40,238 nt of DNA from Actinomadura soli (GCF_005889715.1 NZ_VCKW01000050.1:1-40238), one strand, 5' to 3'. Positions 7,882 through 16,274 are shown, numbered from the stretch's first letter. Notes: generated by a model not told the origin, from the letters alone. A program made the numbers and translations.

Positions 7882-9480
7882 ATGAACAACGGTCCGGGCT
7901 TTACGGGGCTCACTCCGCTCGCGTTCCTGAACCGGTCCGCGGAGGTGTTTCCCGGCAAGACGGCCTACGCGTACGGGGACCGCCGCGCCACGTACGCGGA
8001 GTTCGCCGCCGAGACGACCCGGCTCGCGAACGCGCTGCGCGCCTCGGGCATCGGGCCGGGGGACCGCGTCGCGTACCTGGCGCCGAACGTGCCGGAGCTG
8101 CTGGTCGCGCACTTCGCCGTGCCGCTCGCCGGGGCCGTCCTCGTCGCGATCAACACCCGGCTGGCCCCGGACGAGATCCGCTATATCCTCGGCCATTCCG
8201 GAGCGAAGGCGCTGGTCGTGGACGCGGGCCTGCATCCGTCCGTGGCGCCGCTCGCGGGCGGGCTGCCCGAGGTCGTCACGGTCCCGGCGGCGGGCGCGGA
8301 ACCCGACCCGGCGGTCGGCGGCGTCACCTATGAGGAGCTGCTGGCGCGCGGTTCGGACGATCCGCTGCCCTGGGACGTCGACTACGAGAACGCCGCCATC
8401 TCGATCAACTACACGTCCGGGACCACGGGACGCCCCAAGGGCGTCGTCTACACGCACCGGGGCGCGTACCTGAACGCGCTCGGCGAGGTGGTGCACTCGC
8501 GGCACACGCCCGCCAGCGTCTACCTGTGGACGCTGCCGATGTTCCACTGCAACGGCTGGTGCACGCCGTGGGCGCTCGCTGCCATCGGCGGGACGCAGGT
8601 GTGCCTGCGCGCCGTCGTCGCCGGGGAGGTGTGGCGGCTCATCGACGCCGAGGGCGTCACGCATCTCAACGGCGCGCCGACCGTCCTGGTGACGATCGCG
8701 AACGCGCCGGAGGCGCACCCGCTGGAGCGGCCGCTGACCGTGACGACGGCGGGTGCCCCGCCCAGCCCGACGATCATCGCGCAGATGGAGGGGCTCGGCG
8801 CGGACATCGTGCACGTGTACGGGCTGACCGAGACCTACGGGCCGTACTCGGTGTGCGAGCCGCAGCCCGGCTGGCCGGGGCTGGCCGCGGCCGACCGGGC
8901 CCGGCTGCTGGCCCGGCAGGGCGTCGGCATGATCCAGACCGACGGCCTCCGCGTCGTCGACGACGACATGGCCGACGTCCCGGCGGACGGCGCGACGCTC
9001 GGCGAGATCGTCATGCGCGGCAACAACGTCATGAAGGGCTACCACGAGGACGCGGAGGCCACCGCGAACGCGTTCCGCGGCGGCTGGTTCCACTCCGGCG
9101 ACCTCGGCGTCCGCCACCCGGACGGCTACGTCGAGCTGCGCGACCGGTCCAAGGACATCATCATCTCCGGCGGCGAGAACATCTCCACGGTCGAGGTCGA
9201 GCGTGCGATCGACTCGCACCCCGCGGTCCTGGAGGTCGCCGTCGTCGCGGTTCCGGACGACAAGTGGGGCGAGCGTCCGAAGGCGTTCGTGGTCCTCCGC
9301 GACGGGCACGCCGCGACCGGGGCCGAGCTGATCGACCACGTCCGGACGGGTCTCGCGCGCTTCAAGGCGCCCGACGCGGTGGAGTTCGTGGCCGAGCTGC
9401 CGAAGACGTCCACCGGCAAGATCCAGAAGTTCCAGCTCCGCGAGAGGGAATGGGCGGGACGCGAGCGCCGGATCCGGTGA
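7882..9480 (+). CDS. Acyl-CoA synthetase (AMP-forming), medium/long-chain or aryl-acid type
   Basis: 532 residues of the ANL adenylating superfamily: activates a carboxylic acid with ATP and then forms its CoA thioester. The phosphate-binding motif YTSGTTGRPKG lies at residues 177-187, YGLTETYG near 313, GWFHSGDLGVRHPDGY around 408-423, and the hinge RDRSKDIIISGGENIS follows. The C-terminal catalytic lysine is in PKTSTGKIQKF (Lys513). TLPMFHCNGWCTPW near residue 214 is typical of the FadD/acyl-CoA ligase subgroup close to AlkK. A good GGAGG precedes ATG 7882. The hydroxylase and hydratase genes follow on the same strand with a 70-bp gap. The acid substrate is not predictable. Confidence 0.93.
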   Translation: MNNGPGFTGLTPLAFLNRSAEVFPGKTAYAYGDRRATYAEFAAETTRLANALRASGIGPGDRVAYLAPNVPELLVAHFAVPLAGAVLVAINTRLAPDEIRYILGHSGAKALVVDAGLHPSVAPLAGGLPEVVTVPAAGAEPDPAVGGVTYEELLARGSDDPLPWDVDYENAAISINYTSGTTGRPKGVVYTHRGAYLNALGEVVHSRHTPASVYLWTLPMFHCNGWCTPWALAAIGGTQVCLRAVVAGEVWRLIDAEGVTHLNGAPTVLVTIANAPEAHPLERPLTVTTAGAPPSPTIIAQMEGLGADIVHVYGLTETYGPYSVCEPQPGWPGLAAADRARLLARQGVGMIQTDGLRVVDDDMADVPADGATLGEIVMRGNNVMKGYHEDAEATANAFRGGWFHSGDLGVRHPDGYVELRDRSKDIIISGGENISTVEVERAIDSHPAVLEVAVVAVPDDKWGERPKAFVVLRDGHAATGAELIDHVRTGLARFKAPDAVEFVAELPKTSTGKIQKFQLREREWAGRERRIR

Positions 9481-9550
9481 GGAGCGGCGGTTCGTGGGAA
9501 GTCCCCTGAGCGAGGGATCGTGCCCGCCGTCGAGCCGAGAGGGGAGCGGG

Positions 9551-11122
9551 ATGTCGCCCACCGGCGAGCAGACTGGGAACGTGCTGATCGTGGGGGCGGG
9601 CCCCACCGGGCTGCTGCTGGCCGGCGACCTCGCCGCCGCCGGGATCGGCTGCACCGTGCTGGAACGGCGCGAAGCGGAGACGAGCAACCTGACGCGGGCG
9701 TTCGCCGTGCACGCGCGGACGCTGGAGATGCTGGACGCGCGCGGCGTCGCGGACGACCTCGTCGCCGCGGGCGAGCGCGTCGGCGCGGTGCGGCTGCTGG
9801 GGGCGACCAGCCTCGACCTGTCGCGGCTCCCGGGCCGCTTCCCGTTTTTGCTGGTCACACCGCAGTACGAGACGGAACGCGTCCTGCGGGAACGGGCCCT
9901 CGCCGCGGGCGCGGAGATCGTGTACGGGGCCGAGGCCGTCGGGCTCCGCCAGGACGCGGCGGGCGTCGACGTCGACGTGCGGGCCTCCGGCGGCGCGGCG
10001 GGGACGCACCGCGCGTCCTACGTCGTCGGGACCGACGGCGTCCGCAGCACCGTCCGGCGCGAGCTCGGGCTGCCGTTCCCCGGCCACGCGGCCGTCCGGT
10101 CGGTGATGCTCGCCGACGTCCGGCTGCGGGACGCGCCGGGCGACGTGCTGACCGCCGCCTCGACCGGCGACGCGTTCGTGTTCCTGGCGCCGTTCGGGGA
10201 CGGCTGGTACCGGGTGATCGCGTGGAACCGCCGCCACCAGGCGCCCGACTCCGAGCCCGTCGACATGGACGAGCTGCGCGAGGTGACGCGCCGCGCGCTC
10301 GGCACCGACCACGGGATGCACGACCCGCGCTGGACGTCCCGGTTCCACAGCGACGAGCGGCAGGTGCCGAAGTACCGGGTCGGCCGCGTGTTCCTCGCGG
10401 GCGACGCCGCGCACGTCCACTCCCCGGCGGGCGGGCAGGGCATGAACACCGGGATCCAGGACGCCGCGAACCTCGGCTGGAAACTCGCCGCGGAACTGTC
10501 GGGCTGGGCGCCGTCGTGGCTGCTCGACAGCTACCACGAGGAGCGGCACCCGGTCGGGCGGCTCGTCCTGCGCGGCAGCGGCGCGATCCTGCGGGGCGCT
10601 CTCGCCGAACCGCCGTGGCTGCGCAAGGCGCGGACCGCGGGCGTGTGGGCGGCGACCCACGTCCGGCCGGTCGCGCGGCGGCTCGCGGGCGCGGTCTCCG
10701 GCATCGACATCGCCTACCCGGCGCCGCGCGGCTCCCACCGCCTCACCGGACGGCGCGCACCGGACGTCCCGCTGGCGGGCGGCCCCGGCCGGCTGTACGG
10801 GCTGCTCGGCGACGGGCTGTTCGTGCTGGTCGTCGCGGCGAACGACCCGGCGGTCACCTACCTGGCGGCCAAGCGGTGGGCCGGGCGCGTGCACTGCGCG
10901 CTGGCGGGCAGGGCGACCCGGACGACGGCGCTGGTCCGCCCGGACGGCTACATCGCCTGGGCGACGGACGAGACCGCGCCCGACCGGCGGGCCGCCGCGA
11001 TCCGCGACGCCCTCAGCCAATGGTGCGGCAGGCCCTCCACCAGGGACGTCCACGAGCCGCACCCGGTCGAGAGCGTCCCCGGTGACGACCGGACCCCGAA
11101 GGAACGGGGGACCCAGCCGTGA
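9551..11122 (+). CDS. FAD-dependent aromatic hydroxylase (PHBH/PgaE-type monooxygenase)
   Basis: 523 residues of the class A flavoprotein monooxygenase family, which uses NAD(P)H and oxygen to hydroxylate aromatic or polyketide rings. The dinucleotide-binding VGAGPTGLLLAGDLAAAG lies near residues 14-31, the DG motif VVGTDGVRSTVRRELG around 158-173, and the GD motif VFLAGDAAHVHSPAGGQGMN around 280-299 (Asp285). The C-terminal part, ending in ALVRPDGYIAWATDE, matches the thioredoxin-like domain of the larger PgaE/MhpA members. It starts at ATG 9551 after GGGGAGCGG. It overlaps the aconitase-family gene by four bases (GTGA), so the two are translationally coupled. Confidence 0.92.
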   Translation: MSPTGEQTGNVLIVGAGPTGLLLAGDLAAAGIGCTVLERREAETSNLTRAFAVHARTLEMLDARGVADDLVAAGERVGAVRLLGATSLDLSRLPGRFPFLLVTPQYETERVLRERALAAGAEIVYGAEAVGLRQDAAGVDVDVRASGGAAGTHRASYVVGTDGVRSTVRRELGLPFPGHAAVRSVMLADVRLRDAPGDVLTAASTGDAFVFLAPFGDGWYRVIAWNRRHQAPDSEPVDMDELREVTRRALGTDHGMHDPRWTSRFHSDERQVPKYRVGRVFLAGDAAHVHSPAGGQGMNTGIQDAANLGWKLAAELSGWAPSWLLDSYHEERHPVGRLVLRGSGAILRGALAEPPWLRKARTAGVWAATHVRPVARRLAGAVSGIDIAYPAPRGSHRLTGRRAPDVPLAGGPGRLYGLLGDGLFVLVVAANDPAVTYLAAKRWAGRVHCALAGRATRTTALVRPDGYIAWATDETAPDRRAAAIRDALSQWCGRPSTRDVHEPHPVESVPGDDRTPKERGTQP

Positions 11123-13086
11123 GCGCCGGGGCAGCGGAAGGCGGGGGCCGCGGTGTCGCCCGCAAGCTGATCGCCTCGCACCTGGTCAGCGGCGAGATGA
11201 CGCCCGGCGCCGAGATCGGGATCCGCGTCGACCAGACCCTCACCCAGGACGCGACCGGCACGATGGTCATGCTGGAGCTGGAGGCCCTCGACCTCGACCG
11301 CGTCCGGACGGACGTGTCCGTCCAGTACGTCGACCACAACCTGCTGCAGGCCGACGAGCGCAACATGGCCGACCACATCTTCCTGCGGTCCGCGTGCCGC
11401 CGGTACGGGCTGTGGTACTCCAGGCCGGGCAACGGCGTGTCGCATCCGACGCACATGCAGCGGTTCGGCGTGCCCGGCGCAAGCATGGCCGGGTCCGACT
11501 CCCACACCTGCGCGGCCGGGTCGCTCGGCATGCTCGCGGTCGGCGTCGGCGGGCTGGAGACCGCGATGGCGATGGCCGGGGAGCCGCTGTACGTGACGAT
11601 GCCGGAGATCTGGGGCGTCCGGCTGACCGGAGAGCTCCCGCCCTGGCTGAGCGCCAAGGACGTGATCCTGGAGATGCTGCGGCGCCACGGCGTGCGCGGC
11701 GGCGTCAACCGGATCATCGAATACCACGGCCCCGGGCTCGCGTCGCTGACCGCCATGGACCGGCACGTCATCGCGAACATGGGCGCCGAGCTGGGCGCGA
11801 CGACGACGGTGTTCCCGTCCGACGATCGGGTGCTGGAGTTCCTGCGCGGCGAGGGACGCGAGGACGACTTCACCGAGATCGTCGCCGACCCGGACGCGTC
11901 CTACGACGTCACCGAGGAGATCGACCTGCCGTCCCTGGAGCCGCTGATCGCCCGGCCCGGCTCGCCCGGCGACGTCGTCCCGGTGCGGGACGCGGCGGGC
12001 GAGGACGTCCACCAGGTGGTCGTCGGGTCGTCGGCGAACCCCGGGCTGCGCGACTTCGCGGCCGTCGCGGCGATCGTCAAGGGCCGCCAGGTGCACCCGG
12101 CGGTGTCGCTGGACGTCAACCCGACGTCCCGGCAGATCCTCCTCGACCTGACCCGGATGGGCGCGGCGGCCGACCTGCTCCAGGCGGGCGCCCGCATCCA
12201 CCAGGCGGGATGCCTCGGCTGCATCGGCATGGGGCAGGCCCCGGCCATCGGACGCAACAGCCTGCGGACGTTCCCGCGCAACTTCCCCGGACGGTCCGGC
12301 ACGAGCGACGACCTCGTCTGGCTCTGCTCACCGGAGACCGCCGCCGCGGCGGCGCTCACCGGCCGCATCACCGACCCGCGCGACCTGGACATGGAGCCGC
12401 CCGCCGTCCGGCCGCCGCGCAGGTCCAGCGTCAACCGGCAGATGCTCGAGGCGCCGCCGCCCGCGGACGAGGCGCGCGGCGTCGCGCTGGAGAAGGCGCC
12501 GAGCATCGGCGTCCTGCCGGGGCTGGACCCGCTGCCGGACGAGCTGGAGATCCCCGTTGTCATCAAGGTCGGCGACGACGTCTCGACCGACGAGATCCTC
12601 CAGGCGGGCGCCCGTGCCCTGCCGTTCCGCAGCGACATCGCCCGGCTTGCGGACTTCGCCTTCACCCGGCTCGACGAGGGCTACCCGGAGCGGGCGCGGG
12701 CGGCCGGGACCCACGCCGTCGTCGGCGGCCGCAACTACGGCCAGGGGTCCTCGCGCGAGCACGCCGCGATCGCGCCCCGCCACCTCGGGCTCCGGCTCGT
12801 CCTCGCCCGCGGGTACGCGCGCATCCACTGGCAGAACCTCGTCAACTTCGGGATCCTGCCGCTCGAATTCGCCGACGAGGCCGACTACGACCGTGTCGCG
12901 CAGGGGGACGTGCTGCGCGTCGAGCACGTCCGCGAGGGGCTCAGGGCCGGGACCGTCATCGAGGTCCGCAACACGACCAGGGGCGAGACGTACCGGGCGC
13001 GCCACCGCCTGTCGCCGCGCCAGCGGGACCTCGTCGCCGCCGGCGGCCAGATCCCCCTCCTGCGCGAACGCTCAGCCGGTCAGTAG
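11119..13086 (+). CDS. Aconitase-family hydro-lyase, single chain (aconitate hydratase-like)
   Basis: 655 residues: the LeuC-like catalytic part and the LeuD-like swivelling part in one chain, shorter than AcnA (about 890) and close to mitochondrial-type or archaeal aconitases. The 4Fe-4S ligands are all present: Cys131 in GSDSHTCAAGS and Cys365/Cys368 in GCLGCIGMG. The swivelling-domain signature VVGGRNYGQGSSREHAA lies at about residues 534-550. The enzyme family isomerises hydroxy-acids by dehydration and rehydration; the actual substrate (citrate, homocitrate, an alkylmalate) cannot be read off. Its GTG start overlaps the hydroxylase stop by four bases. Its end overlaps the convergent DUF2795 gene by seven bases. 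The placement suggests a dedicated pathway role, not the TCA cycle. Confidence 0.9.
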   Translation: MSAGAAEGGGRGVARKLIASHLVSGEMTPGAEIGIRVDQTLTQDATGTMVMLELEALDLDRVRTDVSVQYVDHNLLQADERNMADHIFLRSACRRYGLWYSRPGNGVSHPTHMQRFGVPGASMAGSDSHTCAAGSLGMLAVGVGGLETAMAMAGEPLYVTMPEIWGVRLTGELPPWLSAKDVILEMLRRHGVRGGVNRIIEYHGPGLASLTAMDRHVIANMGAELGATTTVFPSDDRVLEFLRGEGREDDFTEIVADPDASYDVTEEIDLPSLEPLIARPGSPGDVVPVRDAAGEDVHQVVVGSSANPGLRDFAAVAAIVKGRQVHPAVSLDVNPTSRQILLDLTRMGAAADLLQAGARIHQAGCLGCIGMGQAPAIGRNSLRTFPRNFPGRSGTSDDLVWLCSPETAAAAALTGRITDPRDLDMEPPAVRPPRRSSVNRQMLEAPPPADEARGVALEKAPSIGVLPGLDPLPDELEIPVVIKVGDDVSTDEILQAGARALPFRSDIARLADFAFTRLDEGYPERARAAGTHAVVGGRNYGQGSSREHAAIAPRHLGLRLVLARGYARIHWQNLVNFGILPLEFADEADYDRVAQGDVLRVEHVREGLRAGTVIEVRNTTRGETYRARHRLSPRQRDLVAAGGQIPLLRERSAGQ

Positions 13087-13487
13087 CGCCGCTCTTCGCG
13101 GCCGTAGCCGAGTTCCTCGGCCACGTCGGCGACGTTCTCGTACTCCCGCTTGGGCAGGGTCCGCAGCTCCTCGACCGCCGCGTCGGGCGCGCCGCCCTCG
13201 GCCGCGTGCCGGACCAGCTCGTTCGGCCGCGCCGGGTACCGGACGCCGCTGAGCAGCCGGGCGAGCGCGCTGCGGCCCTCGACGTCCCCCGCGCTCATCC
13301 CGGGCGGGGAGCCCTCACGCTCACCGGCGGACGTCGCGGTCGGGTCCGCGGGGTGGTCGTCAGAGAACGGCTCGGTCTCCTTGAACTCCTCGGCGTGCGT
13401 GGAGTGACCGCCGCTGACCATGCCGTGCGTCTCCCGGCCGATCTCCTCGTCCAGCTTCGGGCCGTGCTTGTCGCTCTTGTCTGGCAT
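13080..13487 (-). CDS. DUF2795 domain protein
   Basis: 135 residues. The N-terminal 65 residues are acidic, polar and probably disordered (KLDEEIGRETHGMVSGGHST). The C-terminal 60 residues form a DUF2795 domain, recognised from LLSGVRYPARPNELVRHA and LRTLPKREYENVADVAEELG. The family is common in actinobacteria and small in size, and its function is not known; the helical domain may bind protein or nucleic acid. ATG 13487 follows a strong GGGAGG. It lies between the hydratase and the P450, on the P450 strand, with a 70-bp gap to the P450 gene. Confidence 0.88.
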   Translation of the reverse strand: MPDKSDKHGPKLDEEIGRETHGMVSGGHSTHAEEFKETEPFSDDHPADPTATSAGEREGSPPGMSAGDVEGRSALARLLSGVRYPARPNELVRHAAEGGAPDAAVEELRTLPKREYENVADVAEELGYGREERRY

Positions 13488-13557
13488 CCTTCGACCTCCC
13501 TGCGCGAGAACGTTCCCGGGCGGGCGTGCCCAAACATGCGGCGGGGAGCGGCCGTCG

Positions 13558-14946
13558 CTACAGGCGCATCATCCGCAGGACGCGGCGCGCCAGCGAGTTC
13601 GGCTCGTCCTCGGGCGGCGCCTCCCGTTCCGGCTCCTCGTCCGCCGGGGCGGGCCGCGCGGGCGGCTCGGGCGGGCCGGCGGCCAGCTCGAAGGTGACCG
13701 GAAGCGACCGCAGGCCCCGCATGAGCGGGGACGAGCGCCACGGAAGCTGGTCGGCGGGCAGCGCGAGCCGCAGCGCGGAGAACCGCTCGAACAGCCGCTC
13801 CACCGCGATCGTCGTGACCGTGGTGGCGAGGTCGCGGCCGAGGCAGGCGTGCGGGCCCGCGCCCCACGCCAGGTGCGCGCGGGAGCTGTAGATCGAGTCG
13901 GGCGCGGACGTCCGGGTGAACGCCGGGTCCAGGTGGGCGGCGGCGGGCGACACCAGGACCGGGTCGCCGGCCGCGATCTGGAACCGGCCGACGCGGACGT
14001 CCGCCTTCGCCCACCGGAACGCCAGGTTGGCCATCGGCGGGTTGGCGGCCGTGGCCCGGTTGATCGCCTCCTGGATCATCCCCGCCGACAGGCTGTCGCG
14101 CGCGCCGGTCTCGCCGATGAGGACCTCGGTGATGGTGTTGCAGATCAGCGTCCCGGTGACGTCGCCGACCAGCCCCGTCATCATCGCCATCTCGCGGGTC
14201 AGCTCGTCCGCGGTCAGGTCGGGCGCGGCGGCCAGCATGTACGAGGGGAGGTCCGCGCCCGGCTTGTCCACCCGGGCCGCGCAGACGCCCGCGACGCGGG
14301 CGGTCAGCCGGTCGGACGCCTCCTGCGCGTCCGGGCCCGCGTCCATCACCCGCCACAGGTCGATGATCAGCTCGTCGTCGCCGTCCGCGCCGTCGCCGAG
14401 GAGCCGTCCGATGACCATCAGCGGCAGCGGCCGCGCGTACTGCGCCGACAGGTCGGCCCAGCCGGTGCGGCCGCTGCTCTCCGCCAGCACGGTGATCAGC
14501 TCGTCGGCGTACTGCCGGACGGCCCGTTCGAGGGCCTTCGCCTCGGTCCTGGAGCGGTCCTGGAACGGCCGCAGCCCCTCGCTCCAGGCGGCGCGGAGCC
14601 GGGTGGAGTCGGCGCCGTCGCGGAACCCCGAGTTGCCGGACTCGACCACCGGCAGCATCGGCCAGTCCGCGGGGACCGCGCCCTCCCGGTACGCGCGCCA
14701 CGCGTCGACGCGCCTGCTCCAGATCCCGCGCGTGTCGCGCAGGATGTCGAGCGTCTGCGAGTAGCCGATGACGAGCCACGCCGGCACGCCGAGCACGTCC
14801 ACCGGCGCTACCGGCCCGTACTCCGCGCGGAGCCGCTCGTAGAAGACCGCGGGACGGGACTCGTAGTCGCGGTTCAGCAGCGGCTGGACGGCGAGCGCCT
14901 CCAGCGGCGGGTGCCCGGGCTCGGCCCGCGGCTTCTGCGAATCCAC
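13558..14946 (-). CDS. Cytochrome P450 lacking the ExxR arginine (CYP157-like)
   Basis: 462 residues. The haem-binding loop WGAGPHACLGRDLATTV carries the axial Cys368. Helix I reads GLVGDVTGTLICNTI: the oxygen-activation Thr is kept but the acidic residue before it is Val. Where helix K should show ExxR, the sequence is QEAINRATAANPP, giving Glu293-Ala-Ile-Asn296, so the Arg is replaced by Asn with an Arg one place later. CYP157 proteins of Streptomyces are known to lack this Arg, and the overall wording (WADLSAQYARPLPLMVIGRL, WAKADVRVGRF) resembles them. A Pro/Glu-rich tail of about 45 residues follows the fold. Starts at GTG 14946 with TAGGGT eight bases upstream. No ferredoxin or reductase gene is nearby. 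The substrate is unknown. Confidence 0.88.
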   Translation of the reverse strand: MDSQKPRAEPGHPPLEALAVQPLLNRDYESRPAVFYERLRAEYGPVAPVDVLGVPAWLVIGYSQTLDILRDTRGIWSRRVDAWRAYREGAVPADWPMLPVVESGNSGFRDGADSTRLRAAWSEGLRPFQDRSRTEAKALERAVRQYADELITVLAESSGRTGWADLSAQYARPLPLMVIGRLLGDGADGDDELIIDLWRVMDAGPDAQEASDRLTARVAGVCAARVDKPGADLPSYMLAAAPDLTADELTREMAMMTGLVGDVTGTLICNTITEVLIGETGARDSLSAGMIQEAINRATAANPPMANLAFRWAKADVRVGRFQIAAGDPVLVSPAAAHLDPAFTRTSAPDSIYSSRAHLAWGAGPHACLGRDLATTVTTIAVERLFERFSALRLALPADQLPWRSSPLMRGLRSLPVTFELAAGPPEPPARPAPADEEPEREAPPEDEPNSLARRVLRMMRL

Positions 14947-14954
14947 GGGTACGA

Positions 14955-14960
14955 ACCCTA
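14955..14960 (-). promoter_or_regulatory. -10 box for the P450 gene
   Basis: On the minus strand TAGGGT lies eight bases before the GTG start, which suggests a leaderless or nearly leaderless transcript. The first copy of the dyad described next begins immediately upstream of it. Confidence 0.45.
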
Positions 14961-14961
14961 G

Positions 14962-15020
14962 GAGAGATCGTTCTCGGCTGGTCGGTTTATGGCGGAATCT
15001 CCCGAGATGATCTTCTCGGC
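14962..15020. repeat. Two copies of a GAGA-N6-TCTCGGC dyad between divergent genes
   Basis: GAGA-N6-TCTCGGC occurs at 14962-14978 and again at 15004-15020, 42 bp apart, which is four helical turns. Each copy contains a short inverted repeat (GAGA/TCTC), extended to CCGAGA/TCTCGG in the second copy. They lie between the P450 gene (minus) and the DUF5302 gene (plus), a good position for an operator bound by a dimeric regulator. Confidence 0.45.
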
Positions 15021-15088
15021 GTGTACGGATGGCCACGTTCCGCTGGGTATGTGAGGCTAGGAGTGCCCCTACAGAGCTGGAGGTCCGC

Positions 15089-15277
15089 ATGACCGACTCG
15101 TCAGGAGAACCAGAAGACGGAGAGGACGACGTGAAGCGCAGGTTCCGGGAGGCCCTGGAACGCAAGCGCGGAGCGGCGGGCAAGAACACCGGCGGCGCCG
15201 GAAGGGGCGGCTCGAAGGTGCGCGGCAAGCACGACCGTGCCGACCACCAGCGGCAGTTCCGCCGCAAGAGCGGCTGA
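15089..15277 (+). CDS. DUF5302 domain small basic protein
   Basis: 62 residues. An acidic start ([11 protein letters not shown]) is followed by the conserved helix [14 protein letters not shown], a Gly-rich linker and the terminal [10 protein letters not shown] typical of DUF5302. The family is widespread in actinomycetes, always small and highly charged, with no known function; nucleic-acid or protein binding is only a guess. ATG 15089 was chosen because CTGGAGG precedes it by five bases; the longer in-frame extension to 15029 has no ribosome binding site. A strong hairpin terminator follows. Confidence 0.85.
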   Translation: MTDSSGEPEDGEDDVKRRFREALERKRGAAGKNTGGAGRGGSKVRGKHDRADHQRQFRRKSG

Positions 15278-15306
15278 CCGGGGAACCGGGAGGCCGCCCG
15301 ACCTGG

Positions 15307-15330
15307 CCCCCGCGCGGGTTGGCGCGGGGG
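15307..15330 (+). terminator. Terminator between convergent DUF5302 and PPOX genes
   Basis: A nine-base GC-only stem (15307-15315 with 15322-15330) closes on a six-base loop 30 bases after the DUF5302 stop. It is followed by TCGACCCTTCC rather than a clear U-run. Its position can serve both converging genes. Confidence 0.75.
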
Positions 15331-15367
15331 TCGACCCTTCCCCGTCCGCCGTGCGGGGCGAGGCGGG

Positions 15368-16006
15368 TCAATTGTCGTACAGCTTCTTCGTGTAGTTCGC
15401 CTCGGAGTAGTACCGCTCGAGCTCCTCGACGGTCTCGTCCGTGCGCTGGACGTCCTTGACGATGCGGGCGTGGGACGGCAGCGCGTCCGGCTCCCAGGTC
15501 TCCGGCTTCCACAGCTTCGACCGCATCAGCGCCTTCGCGCAGTGGAAGAAGATCTGCTCGATCTCCACGACCAGGGCGAGCGCCGGGCGGTGCCCCTTGA
15601 CGACCATCTCGTCGAAGAACGGGGCGTCCCGGACGAGCACGGCCCGGCCGTTGATCCGCAGCGTCTCGCCGCGTCCCGGGATGAGGAAGATCAGCCCGAC
15701 GTGCGGGTTGCTCAGGACGTTCAGGAAGCCGTCGGCGCGCCGGTTGCCGGGACGGTCCGGCACGGCGATCGTCGTGCCGTCGATGACATGGACGAACCCG
15801 GGCGGGTCGCCCTTCGGGGAGACGTCGCAGTTCCCGTCGGCGTCGCTCGTCGCGATCAGGCAGAACGGGGACCGGGCGAGCCAGTCGAGGTCGCGCTCGT
15901 GCAGCGCGACGCGCTCCTTCTCGACCGCCCGCCGCATCGGCGCGCCGAGCAGCCCGCGCAGCTCCTCCGCGGACGTGATCGCAGTGAACTCGGAGGCGAC
16001 CGTCAT
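15368..16006 (-). CDS. Pyridoxamine 5'-phosphate oxidase-family flavoprotein (MSMEG_1061-like)
   Basis: 212 residues with the split-barrel FMN-binding fold. LDWLARSPFCLIATSDADGNCDVSP around residues 41-65 is the first strand pair with the S-P-K-G phosphate-binding turn, and NRRADGFLNVLSNPHVGLIF and GRGETLRINGRAVL continue the barrel. The C-terminal half with IEQIFFHCAKALMRSKLW matches a PPOX subfamily known from mycobacteria, where members bind FMN or F420. It is not the housekeeping pyridoxamine oxidase because the PLP-binding tail is absent. The redox substrate is unknown. AAGGAG lies before ATG 16006. It is divergent from the promoter of the VWA gene. Confidence 0.88.
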   Translation of the reverse strand: MTVASEFTAITSAEELRGLLGAPMRRAVEKERVALHERDLDWLARSPFCLIATSDADGNCDVSPKGDPPGFVHVIDGTTIAVPDRPGNRRADGFLNVLSNPHVGLIFLIPGRGETLRINGRAVLVRDAPFFDEMVVKGHRPALALVVEIEQIFFHCAKALMRSKLWKPETWEPDALPSHARIVKDVQRTDETVEELERYYSEANYTKKLYDN

Positions 16007-16136
16007 CGCCGCTCCTTCCGCCGGGGAAATCGGGCAATCAGCCTAACTTTCCCGCCGCACGCGTCGGCCGCCGGGCCCGCCACGACGAAATGACGGCAGT
16101 TGGGCGATCGGCGGTTATTCAAGCGATATGGAGCAA

Positions 16137-16180
16137 AAGATTCATGAATCTTGACAGCTTTCTCGCCCTTTTCATCTAAT
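16137..16180 (+). promoter_or_regulatory. Strong sigma-70-type promoter with an overlapping 16-bp palindrome
   Basis: TTGACA (16151-16156) and TCTAAT (16175-16180) are spaced by 18 bp, the best vegetative promoter in the window. AAGATTCATGAATCTT (16137-16152) is a perfect 16-bp palindrome that overlaps the first two bases of the -35. A protein bound there would block or recruit RNA polymerase. Transcription would start near 16187, leaving a leader of about 88 bases before the VWA gene. The AT-rich island stands out in this GC-rich DNA. Confidence 0.75.
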
Positions 16181-16274
16181 GCAGAGGCCCGCGTCACGGC
16201 AGCGCCGGCCGTGATCCCCGCGGGCTCGGGGGCGGTCTCTGCCATCTCGGCGACCCGGCGGAACGAGGGCATCG

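Noticed and set aside
7777..9858. Very long open frame on the minus strand opposite the acyl-CoA ligase
   Set aside because: Its protein is Arg/Asp/Pro/His-rich with no domain sense, the usual shadow of a GC-rich gene. The plus-strand ligase has every family motif.
7043..14946. Secondary-metabolite cluster (ligase, hydroxylase, P450)
   Set aside because: No polyketide synthase, peptide synthetase, terpene synthase or RiPP precursor core is present; the tailoring-type enzymes alone do not make a cluster.
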